Source: Beta vulgaris subsp. vulgaris (taxonomy: Eukaryota; Streptophyta; Magnoliopsida; Caryophyllales; Amaranthaceae). From it: DNA of 64,000 nt. The notes under the pieces were generated by a model that was given only the letters and a program-made list of their open reading frames with translations, did no database searches and was not told the DNA's origin. The stretch lies in the NCBI RefSeq assembly GCF_026745355.1, contig NC_079203.1, forward strand, positions 5,454,352 through 5,518,351, written 5' to 3'. Of the stretch, positions 10,448-21,300 are shown one piece after another. Each line of letters begins with the position of its first letter. Within the stretch, counting starts at the first letter, position 1. The translations under genes were made by a program, and so were the position numbers.

Positions 10448-11049
10448 TGTTGGATTTGATGGAGATGGTCAAGTAACAAGCGAGGAAGGAAGCCCAACCC
10501 ACCAGCAGCCCAGGCGGGCCAGGGAGCCCGAGCGGGCAGGCTAGAGCCCAGGCGGGTTGTTGCTAGGTGGAAGGTTATGCCTCAAAGGCATAATGGGTTC
10601 TGATACCTTGCACCGGACGGGCGATTCTTCGGGCCCGCTCGGGCAACCTTGTCTGCACGTTTTTTTTTTTTTTTTTGCGATTAAGTCTTAATCTTGGTCC
10701 TTGGATTGCTTTTAGTGCTAGGAGTATAAATACCCATTTCTCTGGTTTTAGAGAGTGTAACACATATATTTCAAAGTTCAAACTTGGAGCCTCATCTTTT
10801 CTAGGGTTTTAGGAGAGAGAGTGAGTTTGTGAGAAATTGTATGTTCACCATTAATTCTCCATTGATTACATAGTGCAAGTTTGTGGGGTTTTCTCCCGAA
10901 GCTCGAGTTTCCCCACGTTAATTTTGGTGTGTTCTTTCTTATTTTCTTTCCTCTTTGCATTACTTGGTTGGTGTTTCAATTTCTTGTTTCTTCTTGGTTA
11001 TTGTTGATTGTTGCACAAACTAGTTAACACTTGTTTCTAAATCCCAACA
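10448..11049 (+). mobile_element. Solo LTR
   Basis: A 602-bp unit that begins TGTTGGATTT and ends AAATCCCAACA, a good TG..CA inverted terminus. It is flanked by GCAAC (10443-10447) and ACAAC (11050-11054), a 4 of 5 match for a 5-bp target duplication. A TATA element (TATAAATA near 10724) lies in the middle, as in an LTR promoter, and the first half is GC-rich with repeated CCCGAGCGGGC-like motifs. No internal retroelement sequence adjoins it, so it is best read as a solo LTR left by recombination. Confidence 0.72.
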
Positions 11050-11196
11050 ACAACTAGCAAGATGTTGATTGATTGATGTGTTTTCTTTTCCTTTTTTTTC
11101 GAAAGAAAAATAATTAGGGTAGATCTTAAGAAATGCGCCACCCCAAAGCATCCTTGGGATGATTACAGTGAAAGGAAAATCAAGAACATCAAACCA

Positions 11197-14100
11197 TTAA
11201 GTAATATTAGACGTCGTATGACCGCTATGAGCCATCCAATCTGCAACAGCATTAGCCTCTCGAAAAGCATGACGAATTTGGACATCCTCAAAGTGCTTCA
11301 AATCTTTACCTACATCTAAAATAAGAGCGTTAATATCCCAAGGAATCTTCCAAATATTTTTAATAGACTGGATTACCGCCAAATTATCGATCACCCTCAA
11401 TAATAATATTTCTGATGCCCAAAGAAATAACCCCTCTAATCCCTTCTCTTAAGCCCCTAGCTTCAATAACAAGAATAGAAGCCGAAGAATCTAGAGCACC
11501 GGCACCACATAACAAAACTTTTCCTTCTGAGTCACGAATAACAAACCCATAGAAGGCTTGATCATTTGGAAGTTTTGAGCCATCCAAGTTGACTTTATAA
11601 TAATTGGTAGGAGCAGGACTTACCACAAGACACACCACCCTTTTGAATATACACCAAAGAGAGATGAACATCAATATAGTATCATCAATTGTGGTTCCAT
11701 GACCCCTGATCTTATGCACATAAGCTCTAATCATATATAACACTCACTTTAGCTAGACAATAATTTTCTTGACTAAAAATCACACCATTACGATTATACC
11801 AAATGAACCACCAAGTAATAACAAAAATCTCATTTTGGGATGTCGAGAAACAAGATTTCAGATTTAACAAAATATCAACAAAGGACAAGTCATTTACAAT
11901 AATAGGAGGGATATTCCAACTCGTATGGCTGTTGAGATCCTCAAACACATTTATAACAAAAGGACAACTAGAAAAAAGATGTGAAGAATCCTCGAAGTGA
12001 TATTTATAAAAGATACACTCCACAAGGAGGAAAATATGACTTAATTACAACCTTTTCTTCATAGGAAGACCATTTTGACAAATTTTCGATAAAAAATTTA
12101 ATTTTTGGGGGAACTTTCAGTTTTCAAATCCAATGAAAAACTGTAGGCTCAGGCGACTTCGAGTTTATACCTTGAAGCTAAGAAGCTCAATACCCGACTT
12201 AACTTAATAATCTTCATAGAGGAAGAGGTCCCAAAACATTTTTTCAGTGATTTGATTACTAGGAATAAATAAATTAGTCACTACGTTAGCGATATCTAGA
12301 GGGATAAACTGCGTGAGCAAAGATTTATCCCAGTGGCGATCCTGGTTAATGAAGTGAGTAACTTTAATACTTTCAAACCCACTAACAACCAGGCAGATAC
12401 CCGTAATGGGATAACTAAAAACCCAATTATCATACCAGAAGGTAATATTCTCACCATTCCCCATACTCCATCTTAGCCCCTTCTTATAAGAGCTTCTTAA
12501 CCCCATAAGTTTTCTCCATTGCCAGGAAATATTAGCTTTGACTTTATAAGAAAACAAATCTCATCCTTTCGATACTTTTTTTAAACTAAATTAACCCATA
12601 AATTTTCAGGAGAGAATATAAAATCTTCCAAAGAAGCTTGAACTGAAGGGCAATGTTAGTAGTTTTAGCTTTTCTAAGTCTCAATCCTCCAAAAATTTTT
12701 TGGTCAACAAATCTTATCCCATCCAATCAAGTTTGGAGACTTAGCATCTGAGGCTTTATTCCAAAAGAAATTCTTATAACATTTGTACGTTAAGGGAAAA
12801 AAGAATTGTAGGGGGCAAAGAAAAACTTTGCATTTGATAATTCTCTTTTGTGGCTAAATTAGCTAGATTGAATAAGAATGGTCTTACCTGACAGAGATAA
12901 AGAATTACCTTTCCATTTAGTCAACTAAAAAGACACTTTTTCTTGAATATCAACCAATGTAAACATTCATTACTTTGGTATCGATTATTGGACAATCAAC
13001 ATATTTACCTAAAGAGAAAGATTCTTCCATTTGTAGAATATTAGCAAAGTTAGCATAAACCAACTCTGAAACATTTTGTGTACATTGGAATGCAGACTTG
13101 TGAAAGTTAACAAGTTGACTAGATATAGAACGATACTTATCTAAAATATTTTTAATAGTATAATAACTATCCTTAGTAGCTTTAGAAAACACCATAGAAC
13201 TATGTGTCTCCCATAAACAAAGCCACTCTTATTCTCTATGATCAATTTAGGAAGTACCTATCTTAACCTCCCACATATAACTTCTGTAATACACTTTCAA
13301 AGTGTATTAAACAAGTTATATGCTTGAATTTTGTAACATTATGAGGGCATTTGGATTAAGGAACTAAAGTGAGAATGGTATGGTTAAGCTCCTTTAGTAT
13401 CCTGCCTCCTTGTAGAGTATCTAGTACATCAGTTATCACTTCCTCCCCCACAATTGGCCAGACATCTTTATAGAAGTGGGCTCCAAAGCCATCTACTCTT
13501 GGTGCCTTGCATCTTGGAATAGCCAAAATAGTGCTTTCTTGACTTCTTCTACTATGTAAGGTGCAGCTAGAATTTCCATATGTTCATCTATAACCATGGT
13601 TCCCTCTTGTACAAGTTGTATGTTGACAAGCTTCTATTATTATGATCCTTGCTTAGAAGTTTTTCATAGTAGGATAGGAAAGCCTTAGTGACCCCCTCAT
13701 CAGGTGTTTCGTGCCACTCTCCTGCATCATCAAATATACTATATACCTGATTCCTTAGCCTTATTTCTGTAGTACTCTGATGAAAAATGATGTATTCTCA
13801 TCACCTTCTTTTATCCATGCATTCTTTGCCTTCTGAGATAAAAATTGAGTGTAGGCTTGATGCTTGAATTAATATTCTCTCATAGCAAGAAGTTTAGCGT
13901 TTGCAATCTGGATTGTTCCAGGATTGTCATGCATGAATTTTTATGCAGCCACCATATCTTGATGAGCTTTCAATTCAACAACTTGAATATCATGAAAGCC
14001 TCCTCTATTTAGTTCTTTCAATGTTTTTTAACTGCTTTAAATTTGTTCAAAACTTTAACATCTTAGTGCTCTGTACTTCTATACTCCATGCTTCAAATTA

Positions 14101-14860
14101 TGGAGAGAGTTTTCATATTATGAAGTACTTACATGGTCTATTTCCATCTATTGTGTCAGTATATACTATCAATATAGCTGATGAATGATCAAATTCACCT
14201 TTAATGTGAAAAGTAGCTTCAGTAGATAAAAATGCCTCTTGTCATCCCTTAGTTGCCATCATTCTATCCAGTTTAGAGAAGACCCTATCACTTTTCTGTT
14301 GCTTGTTATTCCATGTGTAGAAGTTACCCGGGCTCTTAAAATCTTGTAGCCCACAATGTAACATACATTATATCATGTCTCTCATTTCACCTTCTCTTGC
14401 TTATGATCCTATTCTATCATCTGTGATCATGACAAAGTTGAAGTCTCCACATATCATCCATGGTGTAGTAACAACAATCTTCTGTAGATATTTCTATAAC
14501 ACTTCTCTCTTATCCCTTTCATTAAAACCATATATGAAACTGCAGTGGAATCCAAGACTTCCACTAACAGTAGTTTAATGAAGCAGTGTAACAATTGACT
14601 CGTTCCTAGCATCACATTGACCTGAAAACCCCTATATTTCCATGTCATTAGTATCCTTCCTCCTAGGTGAAAACTAGAGTTGGTGGTGAATCACCAACCA
14701 TTAAAAATTCTTTGATAAACCCCCCAAGATTATGAGGCTTTACCTTTGTCTCTAAGAGGCATATATACAATACCTACATAATGTTTTTGTATTTAATTAT
14801 ATACATCTTTCTGTTTCTTGATAGTATTTATGCCCCTTACATTCCAACAAAGCAATTATT
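11197..14860 (-). pseudogene. LINE ORF2 remains (EN, RT, zf-RVT, RNase H)
   Basis: Broken ORF2 read on the minus strand through several frames. Endonuclease remains near 14500-14400 contain WYVETSTL, a frame-shifted relic of the ICGDFN motif. The RT opening near 13500 reads KAPRVDGFGAHFYKDVW. The block at 13195-12950 begins MVFSKATKDSYYTIKNIL, the text that follows the F/YADD box, but the box itself is degraded. LRWSMGNGENITFWYDNW at about 12470-12410 is the usual linker before zf-RVT. The RNase H domain has YYKVNLDGS, FVIRDSEGKVL and finally FREANAVADWMAHSG. Multiple stops, frameshifts and the missing RT centre make it inactive. Confidence 0.75.
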
Positions 14861-15359
14861 CATGTGGAATAGGAGGAACTCCCCCCCTCCCTTCATTAAC
14901 TTCAGCCAAATTATCTCCTCCTTCTGTCACTCCATTCACATATGAGGCTTCTTCATGTAACACTTGAAAAAGATTCTTAGTGTTAGTTTCTGTAACTTGT
15001 GACACCCTGGCATTGATAGGCCTTAAAGCCTTCTGAAAGCCCTCCTGGTCAACTTCAATTGTTTTGGATTTTGTTACTTGCTGCATTTCAACTGCTACTG
15101 ACTTCTTCTGCTGAACTTCTTTACTTTTCTCTACATGAGCTTCCTAATGTGCTTCTCTACTCTTCACCGCAGGTGCAATATGCTTAGGTACTCAGACCTG
15201 TTCACTTCTTTCTGCGTTGCTGAGCAATATGTCCCATACCTTTACATTATTGAAATTGCACTAGCTTCCATTCAATTGACCTCTGTAAATTCACAATGTT
15301 CGTTCCAAAAGTGAATTAAATCTGGGAATTGTTGGCCAAGTTTCACTTCAACTAGGATT

Positions 15360-16270
15360 CTAGCATACTAAATCTTATCTTTATTCTCAGTTGCTTCATC
15401 ATCCCTCTTGATTGGATCCCCAAGCCGAGAAACTATCTTATGTAATGATTTTTCACCCCAATATTTGAGGTGCAATTTCAATTGTACCCATATCGGCAAT
15501 GTCTTAAAGTCCTCCTTCTCAATGTCCATATCTATTGTCCATAGATTCACAATTACAGGCTTGTTATCAAAGAAGAAATGTCCTTCTAGGATTTTATCCC
15601 TAGAATCTATAACTCTAAGTCTCACCAAGTACATTCCCTTCTTAATCAATCAACCTTATCAGTTCCATATTGTTTCCACACCCTACGCAAGTAACCTTCC
15701 ATGACTTGTATGGGTGGGTTAGTCCCTACACCATAGCAGATTACAACTGAAATCTAATATGTAATCTCATCCACAATATCCCCCATCTCAATATGAACAA
15801 CATTATGTCGAGTTTCAAATCCAGTTCATCCTTAATACTAGGTTCAATTCCAATTCCATCCACAATTATAGGTTCAACTTCAGTTCCATCCACAATTCTA
15901 GGCTCAATTACATCAATCATATCATTCAAATCATCCATTTCAACATCATTAGCAGCAATAAATTGCTAAAAAATTGGCACATTACCTGATTGAGGTTCTG
16001 AGTTTCGTTTGGTTTGAGCAAATTTTCCGGCACTATCATGGATATAGATTAGCCATTCATTGAATGTACGTCTAATCGTTGATTGTTGTTGCAATTGGTG
16101 AATTGATGATTTTGGTGTCACAATTTCGCAAATACCTAGTCCAAAGTGATCTAATGACTCAATCCTCATCATTTCATCCGTTGACCTCGCTCTCAGTGCT
16201 TGGGAATCAGAGGAAGGTCCATAAACTTTTTCTTTCCCTTTTCCATGGCTATTGCTTCCGTGCCATTACG
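15360..16270 (-). pseudogene. LINE ORF1 remains with DUF4283 domain
   Basis: The N terminus on the minus strand reads KGKEKVYGPSS followed by a low-complexity region. The clearest part (15649-15368) reads GMYLVRLRVIDSRDKILEG, then FFFDNKPVIVNLW and LPIWVQLKLHLKYWGEKSL, the pattern of the DUF4283 domain common in plant LINE ORF1 proteins. These proteins bind the element's RNA. At least two frame changes separate the N-terminal block (16172-15966) from the DUF4283 block, so the ORF is not intact. Confidence 0.65.
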
Positions 16271-16410
16271 AGAGAATCCTAGAGTCTTTTTATATGCTCA
16301 CATCTTAATAAGAAATTATTTGTATGTGTCAATCTTGTTGAAATTTATGTCATTACCTATATTACATAATAAGTTATTGAGTAACCTGTTATACTCTAGA
16401 CAAATTTAAA

Positions 16411-17008
16411 AATAATTTAATATAATTTTGAATAGCAAAGGCGACCTGTGTGGTACGCTAAACCTTTTTTATACACATGTGACACTGAAATTCAAGTAAG
16501 CGATAAATTCATGCACACATTGACACATAGGGGTCAGGCCAAGTACTCATGATTAAAAAGTAAGTATATGACGTACTACATTACTTAAGAAATAGCAAGA
16601 CAATAAAAAAATCACTAAGTTTAACCTAGTCTTAGTCCCGTTGAAATTATTAAATAAAACACTTGTAGATCGTGATATGTAATACCAAACTTGATAGTAA
16701 GATCATTTTACAATACAAAATACTATGATTTTATCTTAATTTTTGATATAAAAGGGTCACTGTTGAATTTAAAATCACTTTATGATTTAAAGGGGTAAAT
16801 TTTAAATAAGAGACCATCTCTTACTTTAAAATGCTCACTTCTACTCTAAAATGGATAAAAGGTTATTCATTTACCCTCGTCTTACCATAAGTATATTTAT
16901 ATGATATTTTAATTTGTATGAAAAGGTGAATGAGCTTCTATACTTTCTTGCTCGCTATCCATTTCATTAAATAAAGCAAATTCACTAAAGAAACGATCAA
17001 ACTTATTC
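16411..17008. other. Unassigned AT-rich intergenic sequence
   Basis: I see no gene, tRNA or clear repeat boundary here. Confidence 0.5.
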
Positions 17009-17013
17009 CTCTA

Positions 17014-17598
17014 TGTTGAAACTCATTGAAAACCCACTTGTGAGTGTCCCACATTGGAGAAAAGTAGAGATTGTTACACTTTATAAGGTAGAGGGGTTTA
17101 CTCTTACTATCACCAATTGGTTTTAGTATGGAACCTCCTTTGGGCTTATAAAGTGGACCAAATCTCTTTCCTCCTCCTTGTTCGGGTCACCATGGCCTGT
17201 TTCGTATTGTTTCTAAATTTAACATGGTATTAGAGCCCGGGTAGGGGGTCTCGTCTAAAACTGGGTATTTGATCGCTATTGGATAAAGATTTACCTTGAT
17301 AGGATATCCAGCCCCTAAGAGGATTATTGCTCTGACCTTTTCCAGTTAGCTCTGAATTTCTAAGGACACTCACAAATGAGGGGGGTGTGTTGAAACCCAT
17401 TGAAAACCCACTTGTGACTGTCCCACATTGGAGAAAGAGGAGAGATTGTTACACTTAATAAGGTAGAGGGGTTACTCCTACTATCACCAATTGGTTTTAG
17501 TATGGAACCTCCTTTGGGCGAATAAAGTGGACCAAATCTCTCTCCTGCTCCTTGTTCGGGTGACCTAGGCTCGTTTTGTATTGTTTCTAAATTTAACA
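17014..17598 (+). mobile_element. TRIM (miniature LTR retrotransposon), complete
   Basis: Two 211-bp direct repeats (17014-17224 and 17388-17598), each beginning TGTTGAAAC and ending TTTAACA, flank a 163-bp internal region. A primer-binding site TGGTATTAGAGC (17225-17236, initiator-tRNA-Met type) follows the left repeat directly. A purine tract (about 17377-17387, rich in G) precedes the right repeat. A perfect 5-bp duplication CTCTA flanks the element (17009-17013 and 17599-17603). It has no coding capacity and lies about 330 bp beyond the stop codon of dioxygenase copy B. Confidence 0.92.
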
Positions 17599-17930
17599 CT
17601 CTAAAACTACTATGTACATAACCTTGTCACCAAATATTTATTATAAAGACAATGTACATTAATAAAGTTTGTATCCTTGACAAAGAATCTACATTACTTT
17701 CCATCAAAATACAACATTATTGTACTAGATTATTTCTTGTTTTTGGTATCAAAAGTATATCTAAATTACACATATCTACTTGAAACCTTGAAAATTCAGA
17801 AAGTACAGTAGTTGACTTTCTCATTTCATTTATTATATCCAACTTGTCTATCTTTTTTATTAATTTATTTTCTTTCTGGTGCAAGCTAATGTTTTTCGAG
17901 ACTTCATTGAATGCATTTACATTATATGAT

Positions 17931-18326
17931 TTATGGTAGAAAACGTTTAAATTGTAATGTTGACATAGGTACATAGTTATAAGGTATTAATAATTTGGAT
18001 TTCTTATCTAAAAAGTTTATGTTCAATTTAACGGGGTCAAAAGTTGTAGGTCGAGTGATGTTTTTTAGTGAGATCGAGGAAGTCGTAGTTCGAGTACTTA
18101 TACGATGCTTAGCCGCCACTTTCTTTCTTTTTTGCAAACGATATATATGAAACTCAGCAGAATCATAATTGGGATGCATCGGTGGATGATGTTGATCAAT
18201 CAACTCTTTAATAGGGCCAATTACGGCATCTTTGTTTAGGCCACAAAAAGTTGCAAATGACACCCTTCCTTTGCCATTAGTTACCGCCCTGTGAAGTACA
18301 CTTGTGTACTTGTCGTTGCTAAGAAC
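17931..18326 (-). CDS. 2OGD copy B exon 3
   Basis: It begins after the acceptor TTTTTTACAG in phase 0 ([20 protein letters not shown]). It carries the third iron ligand and the R-V-S motif, then [20 protein letters not shown]. From about residue 330 the text is rich in Lys, Arg and Thr and does not match the family's usual C terminus, so an old frameshift or a changed stop is possible. Confidence 0.8.
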   Translation of the reverse strand, partial: VLSNDKYTSVLHRAVTNGKGRVSFATFCGLNKDAVIGPIKELIDQHHPPMHPNYDSAEFHIYRLQKRKKVAAKHRISTRTTTSSISLKNITRPTTFDPVKLNINFLDKKSKLLIPYNYVPMSTLQFKRFLP

Positions 18327-21300
18327 CTGTAAAAAATAAAGCAGAAAAATCAAGGTGGTGTTAAAAAATACTCCCTCCGTCCCAATTTATTTGCTACATT
18401 TTGCCATTTAGGTGTGTCCCAATTTATTTGCGACATTTACAACTATTTTCATATATAGTACATAGGTCCCACACTTTATTTACAAATTTGCCATCACTCC
18501 CTCCTTGGTTTTTGTAAATATTTCCATATATAGTGCATAGGTCCCACAATTTACCTATTTGCTTTTTTGTTAATTCTTATTATGGCAATGGTCCCCACTC
18601 CCTCCTTGGTCTTTGTGATAAAGCAAATGTAGCAAATAATTTGGGACGGAGGGAGTAATGCATTATCCTGAGTTTATTTAAATTTTGAAATCAATCCCTT
18701 ACTTGCAGATGGATCTTATGAAATTGAGATGGAAATTTAAATTCCAAGGACCACCATATCTGGGCTATTACACCATGAAACTGCATTGGCCGAATCCGAT
18801 TCAAGAGTAATTGATGCGCCCCTTAATGATTCGTCAACCCAACTGATTGATATTGTTCTGTGGATTCCCGATACTTCTGCTGAGTTTATTTCCATGAGAG
18901 GTATTGGATTCGAGAATAAACACATAAAGTGACCCTGGTGGTTTCTAAGAACTCCACCAACTGCGGAGCGTGAAAGATGTCGGTTGAATGAAGCATGAAC
19001 ATTCCATTTCAAGCAACCCATTGAAGGAACGAGCCACATAGAATTGGGTTTGGGGGAACTAGGGGCAAGAGAGGGACTATTGCCGCCAAAGAAGGCAGCT
19101 CGCATTGCGTTGGATGTTTGATGGTGTATAAGGGAAGACCTACTCATTCCATCCCGTAATCCACCAGCCAAGGCGAAGGAGCATAAGATCATTAATTTGG
19201 GAGGACGAAGAAGCAACTTTTTCAAAGATGCAAGAGTTTCACCCCTTTCATATTGACCATATAATAATAAAAAACATTGCTATCAAAACTTTTTTAAAGA
19301 ACGGGTTTTTGATTGGGGAGACCCATTGATCAAATACATCTCTTATTTTTTCTGGTGGATCCATTTAACATTCCACAAATTGAGCCACCATGACCAAAGA
19401 TAGAGGGAAAACTTACATTGAAGAAGGAGATGATCATGAGTTTCTGGATGTGATTGGCAAAGGACGCATTGGTTTTCATCATGAGGAATGACGCCAATTG
19501 AGGCCAGACTTTCACGGGTATTAATCCGGCCCAGTAGAGAAGTCCACACAAAAATCTCCACCTTATGAGGCACAAGGCCTCTCTACAGGCCCATTAAATA
19601 TAATAGAAAGGTCAAAAAAGATTGGTTAAATTCTTTATTGTTTCTGATCATTTTATCTTTGTCTCAGTGAAGAGATCAAATCCTGTATCTATTTTGTTTT
19701 TGATATCCAATCGGATTAGAATATGTAATATCATAATAATGGTCGAAATTGAACGGATATTCTATTAAATCGGATATCTAATTAAGTATTAGAATTCTTT
19801 TTATATGAATGTTTTATCAATTTATTTCCTTTATTATCTGTTGCATTTTAAAATTTGAGTAGAAACTTTTCTTCCCCTCTTCATACGTATTTCATTCATT
19901 CCATATAGCTCATATATGAATATATGGAGTTTTTGTGTCAAATTTTATGTGATTTAGTAAACAGAATATAAATAGATCGATCTATATGATTCAGTGAAGA
20001 ATGAACCAAAAATGGGATTTTTCAATAAATGAGGAATTGAGTGCAAATTCTACGAGATGGAAATGAAGGAATATCTACAATCCATGGGTTTGATCAGATA
20101 AAATATGAAGGATTTTGGATGTTCACTGATTAGGGCTTAACGGAAGAACCCTATAAGTTTCCAAATATTGAAGATAAAGACCAAGAAATTGAATTTCAAT
20201 TATTTGTGGAAACATATCAATTGACTGAACCCTTGATAAAATAAAAGGATGTTGTATACGAATCACTTACATATTCTTCTGAATTATATGTGTACGCGGG
20301 ATTAATTTGGAAAATGAGTAGGAAGATGCAAGAACAAACAATTTTTATTGGACATATTCCTTTAATGAATTTCCCGGGAACTTTTATAGTAAATGGAATA
20401 TACATAATTGTGATCAATCAATATTGCAAAGCCCGGGTATTTATTACCAATTCGAATTGGACCATAATGGAATTTCGATTTACACTGACACCATAATATC
20501 ATATTATGGGGAGGAAGATCAGAACTCGAGATTGATAGAAAAGCAAGGATATGGGCTCGGGTGAGTAGGAAACAGAAAATAACTATTTTAGTTCTATCAT
20601 CGGCTCTAGGTTGGAATCTAGGAAAAATTTTGAATAATGTTTGTAACCCAAAAATTTTCTTGTCTTTCCTGAATGATAAGAAGAAAACAAAATTTTGGTC
20701 AAAACAAAATGCCATTTTCGTCGGGCGAGTAGGAGAGAGTGACTTTTATCAATTGAAGGGTGAGAGATTTTGTTGAGAATAAGATCCAGATTTGTGATAT
20801 AACCATATCAAAGAATCTTTTGCACTGGGTTAAGGTGGGTTTGGCCCAAAAGAAAGTGGAGGCCATTATTTTCCTCTAGATCACGAGGGCGAAGGGGCGG
20901 GCACAAGAAAAGTTCAACGACCAAGCAAGGCCGTCCCAGTAACCATGGCTTGTCAGTAAGGCCCATTTGTTCATTACCAAGAGAAAGAGGCGTGTGAATT
21001 GGGCCTTGAGAAGGGAAGGGTCAATCCACAAATCATGCTAGAAGAAGGTTGAACTCCCATCCCCTACATTTTTTCGAGGCCCTTTAATCACCACTTCCTT
21101 TGCAGTCAGGTTTTTGAGAATTGAAGAGCATATCCCCTTCCAAGGACCACCATGGGAGGGTGGCGCAAGATCAGTGATTGTGAGAGGAGGGGAATATTTA
21201 TATTTCTCTTGTATGAGCTCTCTCCAAAGAGGGGAATTGTCTTTAAAATATTTCCATAACCACTTGAAAAGAAGAGACAAGTTTCTATGAAGCAAGTTGC

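Larger units (their letters stand above)
11090..16270 (-). mobile_element. Degenerate L1-clade LINE (DUF4283 ORF1), minus strand
   Basis: Minus-strand LINE remains in the right order: ORF1 with a DUF4283-type domain (16270-15360), endonuclease remains (about 14700-13900), start of reverse transcriptase (about 13540-13340), RT C-terminal part (13195-12600), zf-RVT (12020-11730) and RNase H (11650-11197). A T-run at 11091-11099 on the plus strand may be the poly-A tail. The RT centre is missing between about 13340 and 13200, so this is either one element with an internal deletion or two adjoining LINEs. Confidence 0.7.

Noticed and set aside
20290..20776. Plus-strand ORFs resembling RNA polymerase beta
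   Set aside because: As a functional gene: this is a stop-ridden plastid rpoB fragment transferred to the nucleus.
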